A stretch of 64,000 bases of DNA from Sipunculus nudus. Its lineage: Eukaryota > Annelida > Sipuncula > Golfingiida > Sipunculidae. The translations under genes were made by a program, and so were the position numbers. The notes under the pieces were generated by a model. The model was not told the origin of the DNA. It saw nothing but the letters and a program-made list of their open reading frames with translations, and did no database searches. Shown piece after piece: positions 13,486 to 24,389 of the stretch. The number at the start of each line of letters is the position of its first letter. Position 1 is the first letter of the stretch. The stretch is taken from NCBI GenBank assembly GCA_026874595.1, contig CM049320.1, positions 4,591,464-4,655,463 of the forward strand, written 5' to 3'.

Positions 13486-14525
13486 GTTTACTTATATTTA
13501 TAATCCTGTTATAATTGATTTTTATACTATAGAGAGGTTAAAATCATATTACATAAACCTTCAATTTAGATTGATTCGAAAAAGGCCATCTTCATAATAA
13601 CTTTGTTGCCAGAGCCGCCTGCAGGCCACATTCCTGAATTAAGAGATCAGGTAGAAATGGTAATGGAACTGTGTGAAGGAAAACTTCAATTCATTATGGA
13701 TATTTAATGTTGAGTGATCATTAAGGCTGTAAAATGATGCACAATTACATGGTACAAAGTCAGCTATTGTATCAGTTTCATGTGATGGCCCTATATTAAA
13801 TGATGACAATATTTAATCAGTCATCTGACTGAAAGTGACATCCAATATTTAGTCATAGTCACTAACAAGTCACTTTACAGTAATAAATGTTTGATTTCCA
13901 ATTTTACGTAATTACTTTCTCAGCTTCATTACCCACTTACCTAACGTATCAAGTTTCTGTTTTAACTTGTCCTTTTTCTTGTTCATTAGTTGTTTTTAAT
14001 GGGTGATACCTGATATCATCCAGTCAGCAGCTATCAAATGTATCTGTTTTTACATGTGACCAGAGACATCAGATGTCATCGGTGAGGTCAAAATGTCATA
14101 AAAAATGTAACATTTTATTTTCATAAAATTAATAAATTCGATTTATGAAATTTTAAGGAAGTAAATTCTTTGTTATTTGTTTCCTTGTTGTAAATCTGGC
14201 CCAAGTTTTTAGGTTTCCATAGAGCTCTTCTTAATTAGTTACAGGGGTATAATGAAATTTCCAGTGGAAATTAATATACCCAAAAGAAAGGTAGAGAAGG
14301 TTTTTAACAGAATATTAATATTGCAAATATTTAGATCATCTGGATTCCAGATGGTAATATTTCATTAAAAGTCAAGAAAGAGACTATAAAATAGTGGACA
14401 CTAATTTTGTTTAATAACACAGTAGCTGGGTTCCTATTTATCAGGCTGATGAAATATTACTGGTCTCACTATCAGTAATATAAGCAGAGATTAAACTGTG
14501 AAGGTCACTTTTTTCTAGGCAGACA
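13486..14525. other. Non-coding stretch
   Basis: No gene or dispersed repeat recognised. A GATACCTGATATCATC near-palindrome sits near 14005. Confidence 0.35.
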
Positions 14526-14529
14526 TAAT

Positions 14530-14930
14530 TTTTTAGGCTCCTGTTTCTGATGGGACATATTATGGTATACCCTCATTCCATCCATCTGTCCGTCTGTCTG
14601 CTAATTAAATTTAAATTTCACTTACCAGGAATATGACAAATTTTGATGAATCTCAAAAGAAATGTTAAACTGTATAATATCAGTTTGATTACTGGCAAAA
14701 TTCATGGCCTTTAATAAGGTCAGAGGTCACCAGACTTTTGTGGTTCCTTGATGGCTAACCAAAAGTCTGATGGATTTTTAAGAAATTGTTTAAATATCAA
14801 CCTTTTGAGTTTCTCATCTGAATTACTTTCTGGGCAAAAATCATTCATATTTTTTTAGGTCAGAGGTCACAAGACATAAAGTACATATAAGGTATGAACC
14901 ATTTGCAGGTCCTCTTTTTATTTCATGTGA
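14530..14930 (+). repeat. Interspersed repeat, family 7, copy 1
   Basis: Starts near TATTATGGTATACC followed by a TCCATCTGTCCGTCTGTC tract, the same opening as at 46055. It contains two degenerate units, each with a perfect AGGTCAGAGGTCA direct repeat (14717-14729 and 14857-14869). The layout (opening motif, GTCCGTC tract, tandem units) matches the HINE-like elements elsewhere in the window, but I cannot identify its 3' hairpin, so I leave it as a repeat. Confidence 0.6.
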
Positions 14931-16180
14931 TATTAGCTTATAGTACAGATGGTCATATTTCATAAAACATGAACATACAGACAATTAAATATTTATCACA
15001 TGTATCATTTATTATGATGAATTTTCTGAATGTGCAATATATAATTAATTGGCAAGTGGCAGCATTCATTGTTAGGTAGAATCAGGACCCATTTAAATGT
15101 ATCAAATATTAATTATAATTCATTTCTTGGTACAGATGGTAATTTATTATTAAAAGTCTGTGTATAAAATATTCTTATATACTAATATTTAATGCGTATT
15201 TATCAAAAATGTTAAACTGGATTCACTGTCTACAAAATCAATAAAATTAAACAGTAGTAATGCCCTTTCAGTGAAACTTGAGATCTATATATAAACTTGC
15301 ATAATGTTTAACACAATAATATGGTGATAAATTTAAAAGGAGCTTAAAGGTAGCCTGTAATTTTCATATCTATAATCTCTTCTAATCAACTTGTAATAAA
15401 GTAATTTGCACCTAATTGTTGATCGGATAGATGGAAGGACAGACAGACACAGTGATCACTATAGGGCACTGCCTGTCAAGCGGGACCCTGATAAAAGGTG
15501 AACAAATGCATCAGTCAGTAATAAATTTGATAAAAATAATATTGATCAAATGTATTACACTTGCTTTCAGTGTCAGCAACATTCAAAACATGGATCAATC
15601 AGATATTATACAGAACATATTGTAACCATTACAAAGTTAAATGATGAAGATTTATTTAAACAGAACACAATTAATTATTTAATGATATTAAGCATGAGAG
15701 ACTTAGAGGTTGCATGTCTGTTTAAAATTATATTGACTTAATTAACCTCTTTTTTGGCAGTTATCCTTCTTTAGAATTAATGTACAATTCCATTAAAATT
15801 TGGAAACCTTTTGAGACAGCATTATGTACTAATTTTTACAACCAATGTTAGCATATTTAACCTTCCATAATTAGCCTAAAAGCACTTCAACTACTTTAAA
15901 ACTGACAGAAAAATCATAATGACTTCCCTTCAAGATCTGCTGAATTTCTAACCACAAATTACTGACAAAAGACTGCAGTTCCAAAAAATTTGTACACGTG
16001 TTAAGTTCTCTCTCCAACTAACAACAGTTACAGGAAGTAGAATCTATTACTGGTTTATTCAGTCTATGAAAAAAAGGGCTGTAAGGTTAGGTTACCCATT
16101 ATTGTAATTCATGATATTGATGAATTCTGAAATAACTTTGTAACCTTGTCCATCTCGTCTGACTTCACTAGGAGTGTATG
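14931..16180. other. Non-coding stretch
   Basis: No gene recognised. Overlapping plus-strand frames at 15431-15741 are AT-rich and featureless. A short TAATTTATTATTAAAAGTC block near 15135 resembles 14355-14375, an isolated local similarity. Confidence 0.35.
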
Positions 16181-16183
16181 CAG

Positions 16184-16460
16184 TCATCCCTGTTTGTGTG
16201 TGTTTGTGTTGGTTAACAGCATAACTTGAGCAGTCTTGAGTCTCATAAAATTCCCATGCCATTTTGGAATGGGACAATGAATTATGGATTAGATTTTGGT
16301 GTGGGTCTGGCTCATGATCCGTATCCAGGAAGGACTTTCAGGAATATTCACAAATGTGTAGTCACATTTGCACAGTTGAACTTGGGAATATGGACCGAGT
16401 AAGTGAATGCCAACATGGCGGAGGCTTGTATTCCTTAGAACGCAGATTTCCATCCTTGAG
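16184..16460 (+). repeat. Interspersed repeat, family 5, copy 1
   Basis: Shares an ordered series of motifs with 19010-19362: GATTAGATTTTGGTGTG, a CTGGCxCATGxTCC block, TTCACAAATG, GGGAATATGG, then GGCGGAGGCT. The upstream part (TGTGTTTGTGTTGGTTAACAG, about 16195) matches the opening of a very widespread metazoan repeat type that ends GGCGGAGG...TTTCTAGTT. Overlapping open frames at 16289-16536 are by-products. Confidence 0.6.
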
Positions 16461-16949
16461 ATTACCGGGACTTCTTCTGTCCCTGCCTTTACCATGCACC
16501 CTTATCTTAAGGGTTGCTTTTCATGGCTCCTTGTGAGCAAACAACACGGGCATGCAACCTTAACAATAACAGATGCTTAGGGGTTAAACTTTCTACACTG
16601 ATTACCATCAGTGATCAGAACTAGAAGGAATTGGTTATAAAATCATATTCAGCGATTAAGATATTAAAAATGACTGTTCATCAGTTATTAATAGATTATT
16701 TTATGTAGGGAAATTCTTCATTGCCATGGCGGCTGTTTAGAATTTTACCTCAAATACTGACTAAGTAAATCTAGCCTGACTTGTCCTGGTTTGTTTACAC
16801 TAGTTCTCTGCACGAGATTCAGGTTCAATGTTGTTCACTATTTTGTGCCCGTCTTTCTTACACCTCTGACAGAACTGGAATATTTTATCTGGATATTAAA
16901 TATGGCTTCTTTTAATGTGTTTTCATAATCACTTTATGATAAACTATAT

Positions 16950-16992
16950 ATCTGCTCAGAGAGCACAGACCTCCGCCAAGGCAGCTCATTAT
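16950..16992 (-). repeat. Family 5 end fragment
   Basis: On the minus strand this reads TTGGCGGAGGTCTGTGCTCT followed by CTGAGC, the 3' end region of the family seen at 16184 and 19010, here in the opposite orientation. The rest of the element is not recognisable. Confidence 0.45.
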
Positions 16993-18484
16993 CCCCATAT
17001 GGCATTGTCAGAAATGCAATTTTATAATATTTCCTGATAAAAATGGCTCCCATGCTGTGCGTTGATTAACTGACACCTGACATTGTTTTTAATTGATTTT
17101 GCAAAAAAGCAATAAATTTAATCCATTCTGAAAGGAAACGACGAATAATCATTTTAATTGATTAATCCGCACACCACTAATATTTATATACCATTTAATA
17201 TGATAAATTGGTCATGTTTCCTTGAGTTTTGCTTCATGAAAAAGTTTTCCTGATATTTACAAGTCATGAGTTATCACCTAGATTCACAGTAGGTCATGAA
17301 AACCACAGCGAATTTGCTAAAACACCTCAGGAGACGAGATAAATTGACTTCACATCCAATATATACAAACCTGGTATTTACATCACTTGGTTACTATGGT
17401 GATGAAATATTTACGAGATTGGTGTTGCCGAGATGAGTCAAGAATCTAGTGTTATTGGGGAATTCCGAGGCCTGTTATTGTGATTCATTAGTATTGTGGA
17501 ATTCTTCATTTTGTATACAATTTGTGTTAAAGTGACTCTTCCAAGGAAGACTTGAATTGATCAATCTCATAAAAAAATAAGCATGCACCCGCTGAAAGGG
17601 GAAGCCTTGTTTCAGATAAGTTTTCTCTTTTTATCTTCACTTATATCAATAAAGTGTCGGGTTTAACATTCCTTGAGACATTAATAACTATAGATATTGA
17701 TAAAATTTTATGTTAGATCAGACCTTGTGTGTAAAGATGAAATCAGTCACAATCAAACTGTATCTGTGGGCAATAAGAAAAGAACTGAAGATGATGATGT
17801 TACATTGCTAAAAGAAGGTTGAGGGTACTCCAGGCTGGGCAGATCTCTGGGCAATTTAATATTGGTCAAGAGACATTTGGATTTTGGCCAAGACTGTTTT
17901 GGGCAAAGCATTGTAATATACATATATACTTGGATATAACAGATTGCATTTAAATTTAACATTTAAGTTAATTAAAATTTTAGTTTGCCATGGAAATACA
18001 GTGTTTACATCATTTCCTTTGGGAATGATCAGTTATAAAAGGAAAATATTTATGTAGTATGAGTTAAAGGTAATTTGACCAGCAATTTTTCAGAGTTTAA
18101 ATAAAAAAAGGCACTCTGTGTGCATCACTGCATATGTAATAAAAACTCAAGGTCGGATGACTGACATCTTCACAGCCAATGAGAAGCAAAAAAAGCATTA
18201 AGTCCTTGAGGTCTCATTGTAGTGTAGCATTTGGATAACCTATCACTAATCATGCCATTTCTTTTTTTACATCCATTTTGTTATTTTACATGATTTAAAA
18301 AAATTTTTAATTGTTTCTCGCCATGATTTGGGATATTAGGGCATCACTATAATGATGCTATAATTTTCCTAGTTAAACACATGGATGGGGACTAGTCCCT
18401 TGTTAATGCTTATTAATTGCTGGTGTATATCTGCAGTATTCCATTTGGGTTTCAGACTATGTAACAGGGATGTATCATATAATC
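16993..18484. other. Non-coding stretch
   Basis: No gene or shared repeat recognised. The region is intron-like, with AT-rich runs. Confidence 0.35.
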
Positions 18485-18750
18485 ATCCTGTCATCAGCCA
18501 GGCTTGGTGCACTGCATTTGCTCTCCTGGGTGTGTAATCATCCCCATTGCTAGGTCATACCATTTAGGAACCCACAAAAGGGGCATTGGTTTGTGAGTGA
18601 AATGTGGTTCAGCACAGCCTTTCCATCAAGTCTGCTGAGTGCTCATTCACCCTGGGTATGGGCCGATCATGGAACAGCTCACGAGACTCAAATGCAAGAC
18701 CTCCCAGCTTTTAAGTATAGTCCTCTTACCTTAGACCAGAGAAGCTGGTT
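18485..18750 (-). mobile_element. tRNA-derived SINE, copy 2
   Basis: The inverted relative of the element at 4597. Read on the minus strand it opens with CCAGCTTCTCTGGTCTAAGG, carries a B-box-like GCATTTGAGTCTC, then GGTTCCTAAATGGTATGACC and GGGGATGATTACACACCC, and finishes near TGATGACAGG. The body aligns with copy 1 over about 100 bases with few gaps, while the head has diverged. No A-rich tail is obvious. The promoter boxes are poor, so I expect it to be inactive. Confidence 0.7.
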
Positions 18751-18845
18751 TGCTGTGAAACTTTAAACAGTCAACCCTTGAGATCATATCATGTTTAAAT
18801 ACTACCATACTTTCTCACTGACTTGACTTACCTCTTTGCTCCTAG

Positions 18846-18914
18846 AGGACCATGGTGGCTGGTTTAAAGCAGCAGCCAGCAGCATCACAGGCAGCGGCTG
18901 AGTTAGACCCTTGA
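18846..18914 (+). CDS. Candidate terminal coding exon
   Basis: A pyrimidine-rich acceptor (CCTCTTTGCTCCTAG) is followed by 22 open codons and a TGA, and an AATAAA lies about 50 bases further on (18964-18969). The predicted end is rich in Ala and Gln and finishes AELDP. The exon is GC-rich against AT-rich flanks. All of this fits a last exon, but the piece is short, the untranslated region would be very small, and no family can be named. Confidence 0.25.
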   Translation, partial: RTMVAGLKQQPAASQAAAELDP

Positions 18915-19009
18915 TACAATAATTTCATTTCTTGTTGAAAATTTCATTAGCCAATCAAAAGCAAATAAACTATTCAATCCTTGTGAGTAACATCTTCTGT
19001 AGTCTAATA

Positions 19010-19362
19010 CAACATAATGAGGCTTCTTTTAGTTGCCTCTGGCAAGAGCTGCAGGTCCATTCCAACTCATGCAATCATGAACAGAATCTCATGAAACTAC
19101 CTCTGGGCATTTTTTTTTTAATGGGCCTGTGAAGAATTGATTAGATTTTGGTGTGTATCTGGCACATGGTCCAATTTCAGGATCATAATCAAGGAAGATT
19201 CACAAATGTTCATTCACTTAAGCTGAAATGAACCTGGGAATATGGGCCGAATAAGTGATTGCAAACGTGAGGTAGGGAGCATCCCACATTAGTGACTCTC
19301 CCCCCCCCCCCCCCCCCCAACAAGGCGGAGGCTGGCAGTCCTTAAAAGGTATATTTCTAGTT
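19010..19362 (+). mobile_element. Interspersed repeat, family 5, copy 2, ending TTTCTAGTT
   Basis: The longer copy of the family seen at 16184. It has CTCATGCAATCATGAAC, GATTAGATTTTGGTGTG, GGGAATATGGGCCGAATAAG, GGCGGAGGCTGGCAG and ends TATTTCTAGTT at 19362. The last seven bases are the same tail as in three structurally defined families here (26121, 32948, 40616), which is why I group it with them. A run of 19 C (19300-19318) has expanded inside it. Confidence 0.6.
19300..19318. repeat. Poly-C run
   Basis: Nineteen consecutive C inside the family 5 element. It is absent from the copy at 16184, so it arose after insertion or is an assembly-sensitive homopolymer. Confidence 0.95.
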
Positions 19363-20547
19363 CACAAATGATTTTCCTTTGGTTAGCAGATACATTTACC
19401 CTGCAGCCAAGCACAAAAGAATGAAATAATTGAGCCTTTTTGGTTGTGTACAGAGATGATTTAATGCGTTATGAGACACTTGTGACCTTTTGGTTCTCTC
19501 TTTCCACCATGCTGGCCAAGGCTGCAATGATTTTTATTTTATAGTGAGGTCACAGGGATCAGCATGTAACAATATAACCGCTGGCTTGCGTGGTAAATCC
19601 AGACATATCTGTCTGGCCGTCTTTTATGCTCCGGAGATTTAACTTGACAGGTTGGTGAGCCCGAGGTCAGAATATTGGTACATCTGGACAAAATGTCTCA
19701 TTCAACACACCAGCCGTGATACAGAAGTATTTACAATTCTTAACATTTATCCATTTTTATGGCCAAAAGATTTATTTTAGGATTTAGGCCAGGGGGTACA
19801 GTTTTATTAGAATTCTTCAATAAAAGCCTTCAGTAAAATTTGTTTTATTATATAAACTGGAGGTTAAAGTTTATTGAGCCTCATTTCAAATCATTAACAC
19901 TTTATTGTTTTAAGGAGGAAACTGTGACCTCAGTCATTGGCTTACACTTGCATTATAATGAAGAAAAGATGGTTATATACATCTGGAGGGATATAGTCAA
20001 GATCATTTGGCTGTTATAATACTTATACTTATATAATACTTACTATATATAATTTATTTGATTTTTTAATAAATTTATATGATATTCATAAAGTGAGTAA
20101 TATTTTGTTTATAAAATAATTAGTCTGTGAAACTTGAGTAAACCCAGAAGTTCTTATTTGACCTAAATTTTATAATATTAACCTTTAGTAAAAAAGTATA
20201 TTGTCATTGTGTCTAGTACATAAATATGAAGACACTTTCATTTTCTTCATCTTGTGCTAATAGAGTTAAAAGAATACTAGTAAAGCAGGAAGCAGGAGTA
20301 AACTGCTGTAGGTGCTGTATTTCAGTCTGTCAAGAGTCTGCATGGTGCTCAACCATTTGCTCAGATGAATGACTTTCAGTTGAGCTTATAATGGAGTGAT
20401 TGATGGACAAAATGTTCTGCTGCTTGGCCACCCAGGGTAGGTGTTTCATAGAAATTCTACAGGGTAAATGAGATTGGACAACCCCATGACATACTCGCCA
20501 TATTTTGTTGCCAAACAGAAGTCCCCAGTGGGAAACAGGACCCTTAC
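19363..20547. other. Non-coding stretch
   Basis: No dispersed repeat recognised. From about 20330 the minus strand stays open (99 codons, 20330-20629) and is GC-richer than average; part of that is better explained by the exon called at 20548-20636 in a different frame. Confidence 0.35.
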
Positions 20548-20636
20548 AGACGACCAGCCTGCTGGAAATAGGCAGAATTTTCTGAGGAATTTGGTGCGCA
20601 ATCAGCATTAATGTAAATAGTCTGATCACATTCCGT
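20548..20636 (-). CDS. Candidate internal exon
   Basis: On the minus strand a strong acceptor (CAACCTCCCCCAG) precedes 89 bases, followed by a strong donor, GTAAGG (20547-20542). Read from the first base, the frame is open through to the donor and gives a peptide starting TECDQTIYINADC and ending QQAGR, with two Cys and an N-glycosylation sequon (NSS). A second frame is also open and continues to a stop at about 20330, so the frame is not certain. The phase fits the candidate exon at 20897-20981 upstream. No domain recognised. Confidence 0.35.
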
Positions 20637-20896
20637 CTGGGGGAGGTTGAGGGTTTTTGATTTAGTTGGATCTGTTATTTGGCAGGCTTCGGTATGAATG
20701 CCGAGGTGTTAGACAGTTTGATCAGATATTGTGCAAAAAAAGAGCTCTCTCATAAGAATGTAAAGCATTGCCCAATGCTGCTGCATGAAAAATCCCTGGT
20801 AGAATCGGCTTTATGCAAGAGTACAGTTCAAAGCTTGCAGCATTCAGATCAAGGCGATATACAGTGACGGACCAACTCGATTCCAGAACCATTCAC

Positions 20897-20981
20897 CACT
20901 GTCCCCCTAGCTGCAGAGAACTGCAGAGAAACTCGCTCGTCAGGAAACTCCGTTGTTTCGTCAAATTTAATTAGTGCAGTC
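20897..20981 (-). CDS. Candidate internal exon
   Basis: On the minus strand CACCTCCCCTGGACAG is a good acceptor, followed by one base and 28 open codons beginning TALIKFDETTEFPDERVSL, then a moderate donor GTGAAT. It ends in phase 0, compatible with the candidate exon at 20548-20636. It lies inside a minus open frame of 130 codons (20849-21241), which also supports coding. A competing reading exists on the plus strand (acceptor CACTGTCCCCCTAG near 20930), so strand is likely but not settled. No family recognised. Confidence 0.3.
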
Positions 20982-22887
20982 CTGTCCAGGGGAGGTGTGC
21001 ACCCATGATGAAGGTATCTTGGTTGCCATGGTGAGTGATCTCTTTTGGCATGTTTTCCGTAGTTTAGGTCGTTACACATCGTGGTTTCTTGAGGGTGCTG
21101 TCTTACTCTATAGCGATCATTTTCTTCTGTACTCTCACTGCCCTCTTTATTCATAAATAACTGAGTTGGTGTCAGCTCGTTTACCCATATTAATATTTCA
21201 GAAGTTGTCAGCACCCACAGGTGGTTAGTTTTTGCCTCCAAGCTTGAAGCTCAGCTGCACAATCTTTTCAGCTGCTCACTGCGTAAATAATAGAAAAACA
21301 TCACTTCAGTATATGTAAAATAAAACCATTGTGCATGAAATTTTTTAATGGAATATTATGTGCATGCTCCTGTGTCAATTTTCTAAGATGCATGGACAGA
21401 TTTTCAGTATGTTTTACCATACACAGTGGTATTTGTGAAAAAAGCATACATTCATACAAGCATGTGTGTTAATTACAGAATATGGTAAAAACTATAATTT
21501 AAAATGAAAATATGTAGCATTTATACATATATCCATGTGTTTTTTGTAACATATATTTACCACAGTTGCTGAAAGGGAAATGTATTTTGCAGCCAGGTGT
21601 CTGTGAAATTCTTTCTCTATTTGATCATTGTCTGTACATTAAAGCAGGCCTCTCAAAGTTTGAGCTTATTCAACAGTTTTCTACACTGAAATATACGTAC
21701 AATTTTCTAAGACCTGCTTCCACAGTCTTTAAGAATCACAGTTAAGGATGACTTCACACAACAGGATTCCCTGTGACTGTAATTACAACCTATGTGTACT
21801 TGTATACAGTTAGTAGAATTATCTACGATTGTCGATTTTCTTTGATTCCCTGCCACCACTTCCTGACTGTTGATTTGATGCTATGGTCTGTACATACCCC
21901 GCTAATGATACTTTACAAATTCCTACAATGTCCCATTAATTGTGTCCACAGTTGTTTAACATAACCAAAACCCCACTGTGACAAAAAGAGTGGAGAATCA
22001 ATTTTCTACATGCAGCAATTTCTTTGATTTGCCTAGAGATTGTATAAAACTGTAGGACATCACAAATAATGAGGCCTGTTGAAAAGAAATTAATTTATAT
22101 AGCAGCATGCGTGAAGCCTGCATTATGATGAAGATGGTCCATCAGGACAGGTGAGCTGTAATTTATATATACATCCATCACTGACATTAGCACACCTGTG
22201 ATGACAATTCAGCTGTTTATGAAGACAACTTATGATAACGTAGACTCTTGTGATAATTTCAGATAAACAGCACTTTCAGTTTCAGATAATTGGTCTGTTG
22301 GAAAGGCTGTGTTGAGATAAATGTCACTCCAGTGTATATATACTAATCAGATATTTAATGTACTCTGGTGAATGACCCTTTATAAACCAAGAGAGTAGAT
22401 AGAAAGAATTAATGCAATGCTTAACTGGAAGCCAGTGAAGATGATACAGTACTTGAGTGATATTGTGTTACTCATGAGTCTGTTTAGGAATCCTAGTTGT
22501 TGTGTTTTAGAGTATACATATTCTTACTAAGGCAGTCTAAGATGAGAGTATGACATTCAAGTTCATAGGTGACCTGTAATGAAACCCTAGGTACATGATT
22601 AAATGCATTACATACTGTTTGAGCAACGGAGGCTTTAGGCCTAAGTGTTGTGCCAAAGTATGATAATAAGTTCTCTGCATGTGGACCTGGTTTGTTTCAC
22701 CTTCACACACCATTGTAAGATATTCACTTCTATGTATTTTTATTAGCATTTGAGAACTATGATCCTGAGGCACACTTTGTATAATTTTAGGGAAACATCA
22801 AAAATAGCCATCTTGGGATATGCTCCATTTGCAAGGATTATTTTACAAACTGTCACGGCAGTACTTGTAACCAGTTGTTTGTTTCAG
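20982..22887. other. Intron-like stretch
   Basis: The first 260 bases stay GC-rich and open on the minus strand and may hold more exon sequence; possible minus donors GTAAGA (near 21095) and GTAAAC (near 21182) are present. From 21300 on I see AT-rich sequence with no repeat or gene I can support. Confidence 0.3.
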
Positions 22888-22972
22888 CTCAAGTACAGAC
22901 CCAGCGTGCCAAGAAACCTGGAACTATGCTGTGCGTGTCTGCCAAAAAATATTACGCAACAGCTGTACACAG
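22888..22972 (+). CDS. Candidate internal exon
   Basis: A good acceptor (GTTTGTTTCAG) is followed by 85 bases of clearly higher GC than the flanks and then CAG|GTTCCG as a possible donor. All three frames are open; one gives a Cys- and Trp-bearing peptide beginning STDPACQETWNYAVRVC, which looks like secreted or extracellular sequence. The frame cannot be decided from the window and no family can be named. Confidence 0.25.
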
Positions 22973-24389
22973 GTTCCGCAATCAGTCTGGGAGGGAAGCT
23001 ACTGGCATTAAGAATTGTAGGTCATTAGAGCTCAAACATCCGTGCAACTTCACCCATGCACTGCACATCCTGTTAAATGGCTTCTTCTTCTCGGAGAATG
23101 TTTAAGCTTTAAGCCATATTTTTTTTACTCTGTTTTTATGTTGGATATTTTTTCCCTGACTGGAGTGTACGAGGTTTCTTTTGCTTTCCTGTCCTGTGAG
23201 AAGTCTCACAGAAAGCATTTTAAATCTCTTCTCTGAGTAGAAGATTGTGGAAGATTGCCTTTTCTTAAGTTCTGGACAAAAGACTAAATGGATTTCTTCA
23301 TTTTTAATTCCTGTGAAATATCTTTTTAAATTTCTTTGACAAGTACTTTTTTAAATTTCTTTATTTTTATTTATGTGAACAAAACCCTTTTAACTGCTGT
23401 TAATTATTATGCTTATGTAGAAAAGAATTGTTTTTAGCTCAGCTGACTATAAGTCATCTGAGCTATAGTTGTGGTCCATTGTCTGTCGTCTGTCCGTCCG
23501 TCCGTAGATGTGGCAGGTTTTGAAACGGTAAGTCCTAGGAATCCAAAATTTGGCATAATTGTCCCCAAAATGTCCCCAAGATCTCCTACCAAGCCGAAAA
23601 CTGGGTCCTTGCAACTTTGTTCCTTTGAGAAATTAAGGAAAAACCTCAATTTTTAATTAAAAACCTATTTTCACACTTCAGGACTGCTTTATATCAAAAC
23701 CACTCACCTGTGTTTCCTCATATTTGCCATAAAAATTTCTCTATATAGTTCCTGTGTACATAATTTAATATAATATAAAAAAGATATGGGCTCAAACATT
23801 ATGCATTTATTAAAAAAATCATTATTTGATCACTTAACACAAAACATGTTAAAACTAAGGACTTTTTTTTCCATTAATATAACTTTAATCAATCAAAATT
23901 AAATTGTATACCCAAAATTAGATCAAAATCTTTTAAATTTTTTTAAAATATTAGCAAAAATAAAAAATTGGTACCTTAAATTTTGCCCAATTTTGGCCTT
24001 AGCATGTTTTTTCCTGTTAGTAATGTGGATTCAAGTTTCACAGCATGTACACATAAGGATTTAATCTGTTAAAATCTGAAATTTGAAAATAAAAGCTGCA
24101 AAATTAGGCTAGTTATTGAATTTTTTTGGAGGCTCTTGTTGTATTCCCTTACCTTGTCAAGCAGTCCACTTTGGTCACTGTAGGTCATTCAGTGCGGCTC
24201 TCTATGACCCCCAGGCTGTTGGCATAATGTTAGATGTCCCTAATATCTCCTACCAAGCTGAAAACTGGGTCTTTGTGACTTTGTTCCTTTAAGAAATTAA
24301 GGAAAAACATCAATTTTTTATTAAAAACCTATTTTCACACTTCAGGACTGCCTAATATCAAAACCACTCATCTGTTTTTCCTCATATTT

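Noticed and set aside
20849-21241. The whole 130-codon minus frame as a single-exon gene
   Set aside because: No good start or acceptor at its beginning (an in-frame stop lies just upstream); only the part with acceptor and donor was called.
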